Shown here: one piece after another, positions 1-13,003 of the stretch
How the letters are laid out: each line of letters begins with the position of its first letter
Position numbering within the stretch: the stretch's first letter is position 1
DNA from: Lotus japonicus
Taxonomy: Eukaryota > Streptophyta > Magnoliopsida > Fabales > Fabaceae
DNA length: 64,000 nt
Assembly: GCF_012489685.1 (NCBI RefSeq)
Contig: NC_080043.1
Coordinates: 66,085,920-66,149,919 of the forward strand
Direction of reading: 5' to 3'
Program-made: the position numbers and the translations under genes
The notes under the pieces: model-generated
The model's database searches: none
Told to the model about the DNA's origin: nothing
What the model saw: the letters and a program-made list of their open reading frames with translations, nothing else

Positions 1-666
1 GATCTTCTTTTCACCCCCATCAATGGCCTCAAGAGTAAGATGATGCATGGAACCAGCAACAACCTGTTCCTGTGCTTTCACCACCCTTCCAAACTCCAGA
101 AGCGCATTCTACAACACCACTCAACATTAGTCACCAAAATCATTGATTTGATCACAAACAAACAAGCAGCACACTTTTTTTTTATCATAATTAACAAACA
201 AATAAATATCAATTATCTACAAATAGAAACAACTTCAGCTTCACAAAAATCAATTTCTTCGTCCCCGAATGATAACTCAAGTGGTCAGAATTAGCGGACA
301 TATTGATCGAAACTCCGGAGGGTTTCCGATATAAAAAACAAACAAATCAATTTCTTCATTTCTTCACTTTACACAAAGAATCAAAAAGACCCAATTTTTT
401 TCTCTAAATTCTAAACAAACTAGACAAAAATTAAAAGAGAGCGATGAAAGGGGCAGAACCTGTTTGTTGTTGTGCTCATCGACGGCGAAACGGGCAAGGG
501 CGTCGATTTCGAGGGAGTTCTGAAACCCTTGGGAATCGCGGATGCCTCCGAGCTTGGTGGCCATTGACACGTGATCGTATTCGGAACAGACAGCAGATGA
601 TCGTGGAAGAGTGAAGAGGGCGCAGAAGAGGAAGAGAAAGAAGGGAATGGAAGAAGAAGATCTCAT
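1..666 (-). CDS. Phytocystatin (cysteine protease inhibitor), 5' part, cut by the window edge
   Basis: Cystatins block papain-like (C1A) cysteine proteases; this one should be secreted or vacuolar. Two exons are visible: 460-666 and 1-108, joined at CAG|GT...AG|AAT in phase 0, giving 105 residues before the window edge. Residues 1-25 form a signal peptide (basic start, then a Phe/Leu-rich core). A Gly-Gly pair at 40-41, the plant-specific [10 protein letters not shown] motif at 57-66 and the reactive-site loop QVVAG at 84-88 are all present, which makes the family call secure. The start is the ATG at 664-666; an in-frame ATG at 730-732 would bury the signal peptide. The NALLEF...QVVAG exon resembles the cystatin group that carries a C-terminal legumain-inhibiting extension, but that part lies outside the window, so the subclass is an inference. 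Confidence 0.93.
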
Positions 667-770
667 GCGGTTTCTTGCTTTGGTTTGACGCAGAGTGACA
701 GTGAACACAGTTTCTGGGCGTAGTACACACACGATGTATTGGATTTATCCGTGTCGCTTAGTTTGGACTC

Positions 771-776
771 CACGTG
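771..776. promoter_or_regulatory. G-box / ABRE core CACGTG upstream of the cystatin gene
   Basis: A palindromic CACGTG lies about 105 bp upstream of the cystatin ATG, read as ACACGTGGAG on the gene strand. bZIP and bHLH factors, including ABA-responsive ones, bind this core. Many phytocystatins are stress-induced, so the site is plausible; function is inferred from sequence and position only. Confidence 0.4.
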
Positions 777-866
777 TCTGATACGCGTTGTCTTTAATTA
801 ATTCAAGATTGTGTTAAGACGTCGACAAGTGTATCCTGAGTCCCATCTAGAGGAAGCTCTCCATAT

Positions 867-938
867 CTGATGGTAGTGCTTCTTTTTTTTTTTGCTAATG
901 TGGAGGGCTTTGGCTAAAAGCCCTGATGGTAGTGCTTC
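867..938 (-). mobile_element. Very short 5'-truncated retroposon with 16-bp target-site duplication
   Basis: The 16-mer CTGATGGTAGTGCTTC occurs exactly at 867-882 and 923-938. Between them lies 40 bp (883-922) that begins with a T11 run, i.e. a poly(A) tail on the minus strand. A perfect direct repeat next to a homopolymer tail is the signature of LINE-type target-primed insertion. The body is too short to assign to a family. Confidence 0.65.
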
Positions 939-1007
939 ATCCTGATCTTTCCACGACAAAGACACTCTATCGTGCAAGAGAGTAAGAAGAGGGAAACTCA
1001 AGTTTTT
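939..1007. repeat. Short dispersed repeat, copy 1 (paired with 3641-3710)
   Basis: The segment from ATCCTGATCTTTC through GAGAAACTCAA is repeated in diverged form at 3641-3710, and both copies are preceded by GGTAGTGCTTC. The two copies differ by independent insertions (867-938 here, about 3435-3640 there), so each serves as an approximate empty site for the other. Confidence 0.5.
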
Positions 1008-1086
1008 ACCCGCGTTGTACGACGGGTTTTGTTCTTGGATTGAAACCATGTGTAAACATTTTGTTATTGAGGAAGCCTTGAGGAAA

Positions 1087-2107
1087 GGCTTAATTGCAAC
1101 TTTGGTCCCTGACATTTACCAATTCCACGATTTTAGTCCTCCACCTAATTTAATTACATAAATGGTCCCTGACTTTGCTGGCAGTCTGCAACGTTGGTCC
1201 TACCGTTTGTTTGTTAATGGAGGAGGTTTACGTGGATGGTCACTGTTGGAAATATTAGGAAGAAAGCTGCGCCGTGGACGAACCACTGCCTTGAAAGCAA
1301 AAATTCCGGCAGACCTCCGGTGCAATCTATTGCCGGGTTTGCTCCCCAAGGTTAACACAACCCCATGCAAGGTACTGTGCACTCAGAACCTACACATGTT
1401 GGAGTCTCTACAACAATGCTCATAATTCTCAAAGAGAGGAAGAACTATTCTATTTTCTATCATCACTTGTTCTCAACTATTTTCTTCTATATCACACACA
1501 AGTTGTGCATCCCCTTTTATAGTCTAACTCCTCTCTTATCAAATTAAATCATAATAAAGATTATGTTTTGAAACCGTTTAATATTACAAAACCAGTAAAC
1601 AGTAACCGAAAGGATACTTTAAATCTCAATTATAGTGTTTAACATATGATAGTGTAACTGAAAAGGAATCACATGAATTTTCTATGTGTCATTAATCCAA
1701 CAGTCACTTAGCTGCTGGGGAAGTTGAATTGGAGAGAGAAAGAGACCAGCAACTGATTCAACCTTCTTCCTCGCCTCTAGGGACTCGTTTGTCCTTTATC
1801 TCTTCCCTTTTCGCTAAATCTCAAGCTTCGAAACATCTTCCTCTCGTTGCTCTGTTTTTTAAGGAGGAAGAGGGTAGAAGATGACCGTTGCAGGTCTCAC
1901 GTGCAACTCACGTGCTTCCTTCTCTCTTTAGTCCTTCTTTCTCTCTCCAATTGGACATCCACATAAGCCTCCTCTTTTAACAAATAAACGGCAGGACCAA
2001 CATTGCAGACGGGCAGCAAAGTCAGGGACCATCTGTGTAATTAAATTAGGTGGGGGACTAACATTGTGGAATTTGTAAACGTCAAGGACCAAAGTTGCAA
2101 TTAAGCA
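1087..2107. mobile_element. Non-autonomous Mutator-like element (MULE) with 131-bp TIRs
   Basis: The arms 1087-1217 and 1977-2107 are inverted copies of each other, both beginning (G/T)GCTTAATTGCAACTTTGG. They are flanked by a perfect 9-bp direct repeat TTGAGGAAA (1078-1086 and 2108-2116). Long TIRs plus a 9-bp duplication define the Mutator superfamily. The roughly 760-bp interior has no transposase and no convincing ORF, so the element must have been moved in trans. Confidence 0.9.
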
Positions 2108-2116
2108 TTGAGGAAA

Positions 2117-3434
2117 CTAAGCTTCAATAATAATGAAGATAAGACTTTCTTAGTTTATTTTTCCCCCTTTCCGTTTGGGCTAGGCAAGCGCCTGGAGATT
2201 GTAGGCACAAAGTGCACTCATGAAAAAATATTAAAAAATGAAGTAACTTAAGACATTTTAACTCTCAAAACATTCGAGTACAATATCTTGTGGGCTGAGC
2301 GAGTCATCCACCAGCCTATGACTCGCCATAGATGCAAGCAGGATCCAAGATTAGGGACCTAAAATCGTTAGGGGTGGGCTCTCGACAAGGACATGGTCAC
2401 CAGATTAGGACGGTATTGGTCAAGTAAGGAGAGTTGCCCGCCTATTTTATTCACTTGTATAATTGGGCCTCGAATATGAGACCCAATTCTTCAAATCACA
2501 TAGGACCATGGATCCACCACTATAAAAAGTGGGGTCCTCCACTGTAGATAGGTTTTTTACTCATTAATAATATAATACACTTTATGTCATCATCTTGTAG
2601 TAGAATGGACGTGACGAAGCATCTATTGAACTACCATTTATGGAAGAGTAGCAACAAGATTGGAAGCTCTTTCCCTTGGGTGTGCATTCATATGGCCGTC
2701 AAAAGTAGCCTGATTTACAGCCTTTTTGACTCCATAGAAAGCGAGAGAAGCAATAGAAAAGGAATCCAAGTCAATAGAAGTAGTAGGCCCATGCCAAATG
2801 AGTAGGCTTGGTTGATTTTGTCAGAAAAGAAAGTAGGTTTCGGGGTCTACTAGAGTTTACTATAATATTCTCTTAGATCTAGTGAGCCTCTAGTACGGAA
2901 CACCGTTCGTTCTACCGTCCATTATTAACCTATTTTTTACTATATAATTTTCATGTGTATTTAATGCTGAACTTTTTTATATTAATTTTAATATTTTTTT
3001 TGGTTACATAATATTTTTTGAAGTGCTAATCTAAAATCTATGAAGAGTCACAATCTACAATCTACAGTAGAATACGTTTTATATGTATGTCCATAATATT
3101 TAACTGTGGAATCATAATTCAATCTTCATCTACCATGGACCAGTCTCAGTCTGTGTTCTTCTTAAGCATTTCCTTTTGACTTCTCGTCGCAAATTCATCA
3201 TTTCATGAACAATATTACGAAATACTAGACAAAACTTTGTAGCTTCTCACATTTTTTTGATAAGCTTTGCAGTTTCTCACATGAAATCCATTAAAACCGT
3301 AATTACACAAAATGGAAGCCAAGAGTGAGTGAGCTTTAAAATTAGTCATTGCACCAAATAATAGTAATCGGACGCAGTCTATAAATGTGAAGTAGCCTTC
3401 ATTTTAAGTAGTACAACTTTCACGGTAGTGCTTC
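2117..3434. other. Intergenic tract, no gene recognised
   Basis: No coding exon is supported here. Around 2500-2580 a TATAAAAAG box and T-rich sequence look like part of a degraded LTR, but no paired repeat or primer-binding site was found. The ORF at 2584-2805 has no recognisable motif and is treated as chance. Confidence 0.4.
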
Positions 3435-3640
3435 GGAGTGACCAACGTTCTAACCACTAAATCGGTTATAAAATCGGTTGCTAAATTCAGCCATTATTTC
3501 GGTCACTAACTGTAGCGACCAACGTTTTAACCACCGATATAATTCGGTTGCTAAATCAGTCACTAAATATTTTAGTGACCGATTTTACCCATTTCGTGAC
3601 TGATTTGGCGATCACTACAAGATTGTTTTCTTGTGGGATC
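3435..3640. mobile_element. CACTA-like subterminal remnant inserted in a dispersed repeat
   Basis: The segment holds several degenerate copies of a GTCACTAA / GCGACCAA motif in both orientations and ends in CACTACAAGATTG...TTTTCTTGTGGG. This resembles CACTA (CMC) termini of the type CACTACAAGAAAA. Comparison with the paralogue at 923-1007, which lacks it, shows it is an insertion. No intact opposite terminus or clear 3-bp duplication is visible. Confidence 0.42.
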
Positions 3641-3710
3641 CATCCTGATCTTTCAGCACTACCAAGACGATCTAACGTACAAGTCTAGTAAGAAGAGAGA
3701 AACTCAATGT
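3641..3710. repeat. Short dispersed repeat, copy 2 (paired with 939-1007)
   Basis: Diverged copy of 939-1007. Shared blocks are CATCCTGATCTTTC and AGTAAGAAGAG(A/G)GAAACTCAA. Similarity fades after about 3715. Confidence 0.45.
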
Positions 3711-4581
3711 TTTAAAAGAGTATTAGCAAAATGAGCAATATTTATGTAAATGAAGGATTAAACATATATTTATAAACATGATCACTAATCAGTATTTTAG
3801 GCTTTGTGTGTTGTAATGAAATCTTTATGTATGACTTCTGAGATGAAAACTACTATTAGACAACCTTGCAATTTTTTCATTAATGTGTTGGCTTTATTCA
3901 GCTCGGCTTATTATTGAACAAGATAAGTCACGCTTTAGTCGTCCTAGTTTAACTAACATGATATTCACTTAGGTGTAAAATCTTTAGGCCATCAAAAATA
4001 ATATTAGGTCTTGTAATCGATTAGATAGGCCGTCAAACGTTATAATGTTATACTATGTCTTCCATCATCTATTTTCTCTATATTTTTTTTCCTCAATTTT
4101 ATATCTCTTTTAAACTTCCCACTTAAAATTGAAAAAACTTCCTACTAAAAATTGGAATAGCTTTCCATGAAAATCTAACTAGAAACCAAAGAGTTTCCAA
4201 AGTTTTCACATTAATTATGAACTGAATAAAGAACTTAACCTTTTGAGATGAAAAAAAATTAAATAATCACCTTAAATAAGCTATGTTAGGTTGTGAATAT
4301 AAACTTAAACTATTGTAGAAATTGTAGAGATAACACTAAAAATCGTCCGAAAGAATAAAAATGTTGAGAAAAACCTATAAATATCTTCAGATTTAGGAAA
4401 TACCAATATTTTATTTTACCAATATTCTCTTACTAGGTAGGGGTTCGAGGTTTGGCGCCAAAACCTAAAAGCAGTGTGTTTTGAAAAACGCGATTCTGTT
4501 TTGACAAAACTCAAATCAAGGGATTTTGCGTAACTCATCATCATTACTACCAATGAATTTCATCAACGTTCAAAACGCACG

Positions 4582-4586
4582 CCGTT
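4582..4586 (-). promoter_or_regulatory. Possible MSA-like core (AACGG) upstream of MAP65
   Basis: GCCGTTTCTG at 4581-4590 reads CAGAAACGGC on the minus strand, containing the AACGG core of mitosis-specific activator elements bound by three-repeat MYB factors in plant G2/M promoters. It lies about 60 bp before the MAP65 ATG. A 5-bp core is weak evidence by itself; the gene identity is what makes it worth noting. Confidence 0.28.
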
Positions 4587-4645
4587 TCTGATTCATCATT
4601 TCTTCACTCTCTCTGTCTCTGCTAGGGTTTCGTTTCTTCACAACA

Positions 4646-7600
4646 ATGGCGGCCACGCCTCCTTCCTTCTCTCCCTCTCGCACCACCTGCGCTTCTCTCC
4701 TCAGCCAATTGCAGGTTCTTCCCCAATTTCCATCCACTTCGCTTCTCCAATTTCCAATTTTTGAATTTGAAATTCAAGTGTTGTTTGTTTTGTTATAGAT
4801 GATATGGGATGAGATTGGGGAGAGTGATAGTGATCGAGACAACATGCTTCTTCAACTGGAGCAGGAGTGCCTTGACATTTATCGCAGAAAGGTCGACGCC
4901 ACGAGGAAGCACAAGGCTGAGTTATGTCAGTGGTTGGCTGATGCTGAAGCTGAACTCATCAATCTTGTTTCTTCCCTTGGGGAGTCTTCCTCGTTCTCGC
5001 GGGTAGGTTCGGTCGACATCCCATTTTGCTGCGTTGTTGCTTTCGCTATCGAGACCACAACATCATGCACCGTTTTGCAGTAAAATTTGTGTTAAAAAAA
5101 TAGCATTATGATGTTGCTTTAATGTAAATCACAACACAATTTTAGTATTTATTCTCACTTTTCCTCATTATTATGGAGGTAGAAGATTGTGTAGTTCATA
5201 ACTCTTAATAGAATCTATACATTATAGTAATTTCTTGAAGTGAATTTTACAAATGTATTCTATTTTTATTTTTATTTTTATCATATGCTATTGCCTACAA
5301 TTTTCAAAATTGTATTTACCATAATAGTATCAGACAGATTCTATTATTAATTATTTTCTTCCAATTCATGCTTGATGAATTCCAACATCTCATGTTTGTG
5401 GCTGCATGATTAGCATGTTACTGTTGGAATTAGCTAGATGCCTATTCAACTAATTCAGTTCTGCATTTGAAAGGGGAAGGGCACGCTTAAGCAGCAATTA
5501 GCTACCATAAGACCTGTCTTAGAGGACTTGAGGTCAAAGAAGGATGAGAGAGTTAAGGAATTTTCAAAGATAAAGTCCCAAATTTCTCAGATATGTGTTG
5601 AAATAGCTGGCTACGAGCAGCCCAAAAGTTCCTCAGAGGAAGTTGATCAGAGTGATCTGACATTTAAGAAATTGGGCGAACTCAAATCGCATCTCCAGGA
5701 TCTTCAGAATGAAAAGGTTCTGCCGAATTCAAAATATAGTCATATAATATTGTAAATTCCAGATTTTTAGTTCTTTTTTTTTGCTTAATATTGCTTCCTT
5801 TTTCTCTCCAACCAGATCTTGCGCCAGCAGAAAGTGAAAAGTCATATCAGTACTATTAGTGAGCTTTCAGCTGTAATGTCTATTGATTTTTGGAAGACTT
5901 TAAGTGAAATTCACCCAAGCTTGGGTGATTCATCAAAAGGTACACCACAGAGCATTAGCAATGACACTCTTGCCAGTCTAACTGGGTATATTCATTCATT
6001 AAAGCAGGAGAAGCAACAACGGCTACTCAAGGTGACTTCTGATGATCTAGATAAAATAGTTCGCTTGTACTTATGCTTAGTTTCTTCATGTGTAGTATTT
6101 TCCTTACTGTTGCAATTGCAAGTAGTATACATGAATCATCTCAATTGATGTACTGCAAATGATCACTGTAAAAGTTGTGTTGTTAGTTACTGTTTCATTT
6201 ACCTAAGCTAAATTCTACATTTCTCACATTGAATTTTTTTGCATGACATATTTTTAAAGGGGCAGCCTGAAATATTTGCTCACTTCCCTTTTATTCATAG
6301 GAGGTTAACTGTGTTCTGAATTATAATTGCATATATGCTTGCATTTGAAGCTCAAACACTTCTATACCGAGCAAGATGATGAATTATATCTAAGTTAACA
6401 TTGGATTGAGATGGAATGGTGGATTTGTATGTGTAGACTAGTGTGTATTAGTCTCAATAAGTGTGTTTTAACTCAAGTTGGTCTAACCAGTCATTACCAA
6501 CTATTCAACCTTGGTTATAGTTGATCTGGGGCTAAGGACAAAGGATTTGAGCCTATTTTGGTCGTCATATGATATGATCTGTATGTGAAAATTTCTATGT
6601 AGTGTTGAAGCTTAAAGCCACAATCTTTACTGTATATGCTTTAAAGTAATCCAAATAGTATTGGTTCAATTTTAATTTTAAGTAGCGGATTGTGTTTTCT
6701 AGGATTAAAATTGTATTAATGCCTTGGGTTATGAAGCATGAGCACAAACTGGATGCTGGCCATGACCTGGACACACTAACATGTGCAATACTTAAAAATT
6801 AATATTGACTATATATGTATAAATGTATAGCCAAGATTATCTTCTTTTAGTTCTCATGTTATCACTTAATATGTGCCCCCCATAAATAAACAGACACATG
6901 TGTGTATGTATTATGTGGGGTGGGTGGGGGTGTTAGTGTTACAATGATGAACAATGAAGGAGCAATATTTCCAAATGAAATATTATTGAGTCCATTTTTT
7001 TAGCATTTTGCATATTTATATTTTCAGTTAACTTTTTCTGAAAGTTATTTAAAAATAAAATGATCTTCTTTAGAAGAGTGGTATGCTTCAAGTTTCAAGC
7101 TATATTTTGGGGTCCGTTAAGTGTCAAAGTTGCACGTAAATGCTTTTGTTGTCCTTGCTAGCTAGAACTCCTCATCTAATTGATTGTATTTTAGTCAAAA
7201 GTGGATGTGAAAGGTGTTGGCATTGATTGCAGTTCTTTTTTATACATGGTCTCTAATTTTCTTGCAGTTTGTATAAAATAAAATATCAATCTTTAAGAAG
7301 TTTTAAGACAGGATGGATGAAAAAAAGCCATACCTTTTTCTTTTCTATACAAATGACATGAGTCTTTTGTGAACGGGATGAGTTTGGATCTTTTTGCATG
7401 GCTTGAGGATGGGATCATGAGGATGATAGTGCATTGTTGTTTTAATACATGTAAACGTCTAAAATCTTAGGTGTAATTGGTCATTGATTGAGCACTTGGT
7501 TTCCAATATGTTCTTGAAGATTTATGAATCAATATTTGTTTTCTTGTAGGTACAAGAACTTACTAAATTCCTGGTTGATCTATGGGATCTTATAGAGACG

Positions 7601-8755
7601 CCAATTGATGAGCAAAAAGCCTTTAACCATGTTACTAGATTAATTTCAGCATCAGTTGACGAAGTGTCAACACATGGGTGTCTTTCTTCAGATGTCATTG
7701 AGCAGGTTAAACTTTCATCGACTTGAGCGTGCAATTTCACATGCATAATGTGAATTTTAGTTGCTTGATTATGTAAATGTTTTGCAGGTTGAGGCTGAAG
7801 TTCAGCGCTTAAATGCTCTGAAGGCCAGTAAAATGAAGGATTTGGTGTTTAAGAGGCAGAATGAACTTGAAGAAATTTATAGAGGTGTTCACATGGATGT
7901 GGATAGTGAAGCTGCTAGACAGATTCTGACCAGCCTTATAGAATCTGGTATATGGCCTATATCTTTTATTAATGATTTATTGATAGACCCTAAATTGCTA
8001 TTGATTTTTTTTTTCTTTTGAAATCTATTTGCGAGTGCTTAAAACTAGGATTAAATTCTCTCTAGGATTATTGTAGTAGATGCTTTCATAATGTCTGTTC
8101 TTAATTTTTATTTTCCTATAAACACAAGCTTTTATGGCTTTGCAGGTAATATTGATCTGTCTGATTTGCTTCAAAGCATGGATGATCAAATCAGACAAGC
8201 CAAAGAGCAAGCTCAAAGCAGAAGAGAGATCTTAGATAGGGTTGAGAAATGGAGATTTGCAGCTGAGGAGGAAAAGTGGTTAGATGAATATGAAAGGGTA
8301 GATATTTCTTTGAGTTTTTTATTTAAATTAATGCCGTTGAAATTTATTGCCATGGAGAACAATAGATTCCATTTTATATATACAAATATACAAATATTTA
8401 GTTCATAAACTTTGTCATTATCTTAGTGTCACCAAAATACATGCAAATTTATTGGGCATAGCTAGTGACTTTATGTCTCTTTCACTAATTTGACTTAAAA
8501 AGTACAATGTCAAACTAGTGATTGTTGTATACTTGTAAGTTGTTAGTTTTTAATTGTTTCTCGGTGATTCAATTGTAGTTTTTTTATTTTTTTATAGTAA
8601 ACAATTTATGAGCTTTCTCTCAACTACTTCAATTTTTAGGAGAGTTGGTCTTTGACCTGTTATTAAAAGTTTGATCCTTGTGAGTTGCTGCTCCCACTAC
8701 TCATTTACGCGCACACACACGCCTATGTGTATAGGTTTCTATGTATTATTACTAT

Positions 8756-8799
<44 letters not shown>

Positions 8800-11410
8800 C
8801 TTTGTATATGTGAGTATGTTTGCTTGCATAGGCTTTAAAACCCAAAAGTTCTTGTGTTTTGTGGGGGCGTAGGGGATATAAAATAAGTTATGAGCATTTA
8901 TTTAACAGCTTAAGTTATTAGAGGAGCTTGATCATTGGTATTTGACAGTTTACTAGTATATATTGATAGTATAACGCTATATATTTTCTCTGTTAAAGGA
9001 ATTTGTTGATTTTGATTGGTTGGTAGTTAAATTTTCTATATTTGGTTGTTCGTGACCTGTGTAAATGTGGTAATGGTATTTCACATGTCGGTCTATGGTG
9101 CTTAAATCTATAAAAGAAATATTGTCTTTGAAGCATTATCTACTTCGGTCAATTCGCATTATCTTGAATGTTTAAATTTAAATTATTACTGACAATAATA
9201 CGAAGCTAGGACAAAGTCATTTGTTTATTTTTAACTTTGATATTAGAATGTAATACATCACCTCTAAACCAGTAAAGTGACATTTATCTTTGAATTATAA
9301 AAGAATCTAGATGATCATTCGTGAATACTTTTTGAGAATGTCTCGTTAGCACAAAATTGTTCTTCCACCGGAACTTAACACCTTGAACTTCAACAGTTTT
9401 GCCACTTTTTAAGTTGAAATTTATGTCATTTTCAGCAATTACAATGTTTTATGTTCCATTGATCAATAAAAAATGCATATTTCTGCATTAGTTTGTAGAT
9501 CTATTTAGAGAAACATACATGAAATATAGTCCTGTTTCCGTCATTTACTCTTTTTCATCCCATTTTTAGGATGAAAATCGATACAGTGCAGTGAGAGGAG
9601 CACACAAAAATTTAAAACGTGCAGAGAAAGCTAGGATTGTCGTCAGCAAGATACCATGTAAGTCATGATTTATTTAACTTTTTTTCATTTGTATATGTTC
9701 ATGATGATCTACAAATTCTTTTGGTCGATGATTATGCATTTATGGGAATGGGAGACCTGCATAAGTTAGTTGCTTCTTATACATGAATCAGAAAGCTATT
9801 AAAATGTTAATGGTATTTAAACCATTATGAACAGTTAGATAAAAGATCAGTGCAAGCTGTGGACAAGCTTGAATGATAACATCTCTTCTAAATGAATGGG
9901 TGTAGTTACCCAATTAAAAAACCAGTCTTCTTATTTTATGTTTGAGAGAGGGAACTCTTTGTTAGGGTTTAGGCCTGTGAATATGTTTTTGTATTCTAAT
10001 TCTGGTTCAAATCTAAAATTGTTATCAACAAAACTGTGCTATTTGTTTGTGCAATCTCGAGTTTAATAAATATAATATCATATGTAATGGACTGACAATA
10101 AAGTTCATTGGAGAAAATTATGCAAAATATAAAATACTACGGAGCTAAGTTGTAATATTCGTACTGCTAGTTTCTTTAATGGTTTAACGCTAACTATCCT
10201 TCAACTTTTGTTTTTACTGAGCAGCTATTGTTGAGAATTTGACTACAAAAGTAAAAGCCTGGGAGTTGGAAAAAGGAATACCTTTCTTGTATGAGAAGGT
10301 GATGATATATATTTTATGTTTTTGATTATGATATGGGGAAAGATTAGTCAGGTTTCAACTCAATTACTTTTCAGGCTCCCTTGTTACAAAGCTTAGAGGA
10401 ATATCATGTACAACGACAGCTGAGAGAAGAAGAGAAGCGAAAATCTCGGGTATGGCCTGCAGTCATAGTATTTATTTTCTTCTAATGTTTACTTTCACTT
10501 CTATATCACTGGCAAAAGAAAACTAGACTTATTTGTTCTAAGGCTGTACAAAATGAAAAATGATTTGGTTTTCTTCGTAAGGACGGAACGGAAGGACCTT
10601 TGAATTCTTGCAGACCTTGCCATTGGCTTATTGTTAATTGGACTTGAACATTGTAGATATGCATGTGAAATCTCTTCAATCCTTATGTATGCGGAAATAC
10701 TCTCCATCTTTCACAAAGGGCTGACAATGTCATTGAGTAAACTGATTATTACTGCCATTTTTATGGTGGTCTTTCTCCATTTATTCCTGCCAAAAAATTA
10801 TATAAGCAATTTTTTGTTTGTTATGGCTACGCATTACAATGAATGAAAATGGCATACCGAATATGTAGTTTAAATGTTTTAAAATAAGAAAAGGGACTAG
10901 CAGTGCATCCACCATATTTGTTTCAAAGATCACCATCTACCCTATTATTATGTTTACCTTAAGTGACAAAGGTTTAAATTAAGTTTGAAACTTCTATTGG
11001 CAGCTGTGATTTTTTTGTTTCATGTTCTGAGAATTCATAGACTAGTGTAGTATTTACACTTTTTGACAAAGTCTTATGGTATTTTTCATCAACCTGGAAC
11101 TTTTAATCATGAATCTGGTAATTCTGGTACTCTTAACACTAAACAGGAGCAGAAGAGGCTGCAGGAACAACATGCTGTAGAGCAAGAGGCACTTTTTGGT
11201 TCCAGGTCTGCAACAAAGAAGCCTCTGGGTCAGAGCACTACTGCTAACACCATAGTTGGGACACCAAATGGGCGCAGAATGCTTACTCCTTCGAGCCGTT
11301 ATGGAACCTCCGGTGGAAAGGAACGTAGAGAAAGTGTTCGAGGGAATAACATAATTCCCGTGAACTATGTTGCTCTTCCAAAAGATGATTCTGTTTCTAG
11401 AGGCAGTTAG
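4646..11410 (+). CDS. MAP65: MAP65/PRC1/Ase1 family microtubule-associated protein
   Basis: MAP65 proteins crosslink antiparallel microtubules in the spindle midzone, phragmoplast and cortical array. Eleven exons: 4646-4714, 4799-5002, 5474-5716, 5816-6031, 7550-7705, 7788-7947, 8146-8297, 9570-9657, 10225-10298, 10375-10449, 11147-11410. All junctions are GT-AG and phases are consistent, giving 1701 bp and 566 aa, the usual MAP65 length. Landmarks: the N-terminal block LQMIWDEIGE followed by LEQECLDIY; a long predicted coiled-coil dimerisation and spacer region (about 50-350); and the conserved microtubule-binding core RYSAVRGAHKNLKRAEKAR near 404-422, split by intron 8. The basic C-terminal tail has TP and SR-rich sites expected to be regulated by kinases. 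The ATG is the first in the first exon after a pyrimidine-rich leader. The subfamily number cannot be fixed by eye. Intron 4 (6032-7549) and intron 7 (8298-9569) are the longest, and no gene was seen inside them. Confidence 0.95.
8758..8794. repeat. (CA)n microsatellite in MAP65 intron 7
   Basis: About 18 uninterrupted AC dinucleotides, followed by a short TA run. It lies wholly inside an intron and is likely length-polymorphic. Confidence 0.95.
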
Positions 11411-12043
11411 GCTGCCATAAAATTAGACTTGTGTAAATCAGCTTTGTAAATGTGCTCATTCTACAAGCTCTGTTCCTTTACTGAAACTTTATATTTAGCC
11501 TAGTTCGCAACAAAATAGAGGCTGATCTTTCTTTTCTTTTTTTGGTCAAATAGATGCTGATCTTAACTTGTGGATCGACTGTAAATGAAAGATGACAAGG
11601 CCTGTTCTAGGGTTGATATGAAAAATTGTACAAGTGGTCGGCTGATAGAATTAGGAGAAAAATACAACCATTGGTCTTTAATAGCTTCTTTCAACCAAAC
11701 TATCAGGTGCCATCTATGATCTATTATTCGAAATTACAATGCTGGAGTAAGGTTCGATGATGATGGTATGAATCAAGTCATAAATTTATATGAAATTTTG
11801 AGAGAATCCATTAGGCAATGCACCATATCATGTCGTCTATGTTTGACATTATACGTTTTGCTTATCATGGTAGCATGCTATGGTGTACTAAAAGCCACAA
11901 AAATCAATGAAAATGGTATTTTGACGGTCAAATTAGGTTTGCTAATCTTTGCAAGTTGGAGAAGGGTGTAAATTCAATCTCATCCAATACATCTGCCATA
12001 AGATGGCTGTTACCCGACGAGTTTTGATACATAAACCACGTTG

Positions 12044-12116
12044 GATTTGTAAAACAACAAAAGTTTTGGAATTTAGACCAAAAGTTAAAACAACAAAAGA
12101 TCAGGAACGGAGGGAG
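12044..12116. repeat. Truncated MITE right arm (same family as 18238-18550)
   Basis: The tract ending AAGATCAGGAACGGAGGGAG is nearly identical to 18478-18550, the right arm of a complete MITE. No left arm is found upstream, so this is a truncated copy. Confidence 0.7.
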
Positions 12117-12123
12117 AATGTAA

Positions 12124-12418
12124 AAGGATGAACTCATCATTAATGCATGTAACCCTGACCATTTTGCAAGAACTTTACATATGTATTTGTCTTTCTATCA
12201 CATCAAATCTATCACTTATTTTTCTTTAATTTATAATTTATCCTCATACAAATCATTCTGCGTACTAAGTGGGGCAAGTATTAATGCATTTGGCATTGTG
12301 AAAGTGTAAAAAAACATTAAATTCTTTCTCTATTTAGTATATGTAGAAGGATGAACTCATCATTAATGCATGTAACCCTGACCATTTTGCCAGAACTTTA
12401 CATATGTATTCGTGTGCT
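12124..12418. repeat. Pair of ~70-bp direct repeats 223 bp apart
   Basis: 12124-12195 and 12347-12418 are nearly identical, starting AAGGATGAACTCATCATT and ending TTTACATATGTATT. The spacer is AT-rich and has no recognised feature. This may be a local duplication or flanks of an excised insertion. Confidence 0.75.
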
Positions 12419-13003
12419 ACATGTTTTTTTAGCTATTCCTCTCGCAATTCCAATGCGGTGTGGTGAACGTCAAAAATCTCTCTAGAAGTGTGACTCATAA
12501 GGATCGAACTTTCGACCTTCTGGTGTCAAAAGTTCTGTAAGACCAAGTGTCTAAGTTTGCATTTACTTTCTATCCACTCATGGCAACAAGGACTCTCATA
12601 AGCTTGAGTTGACTCTAATCTATCTATTACTTGAAACAATATGCACACAGAGTACAAAAAAAGCATAATGAAAGTTGTAATGAAACTAATGTCAATGGCT
12701 GACTCATAAAAAATATGCATAAACCAAATGGAACATAAGAGCATTGAGAAAACAATTCACCAATTAAGCATTATTCATAACAATTACAAACCCCAAGATT
12801 CAAAAAATCAATTTCCCTTTTCACAACCCTTCTTTTTTCTTGCTTTGCAACCTTACCCCACTCCTGGTGAAATCAAACTCTTGATTTGACCAATTTCATC
12901 GATGTCTTTATGGGACACTCCTGGTGTTTTAGACACTGCAAGGTTTGTAGAAGCTTAATGTTGTTTGCATTAAAAAATGTGTATGGATGTTGGCTTCTCC
13001 TCT

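Noticed and set aside
364..732. Alternative start at 732 for the cystatin gene
   Set aside because: It would put 22 residues before the signal peptide; the ATG at 666 starts exactly at it.
10631..10846. 71-codon ORF inside MAP65 intron 10
   Set aside because: Lies between well-supported exons, AT-rich, no motif and no splice signals of its own.
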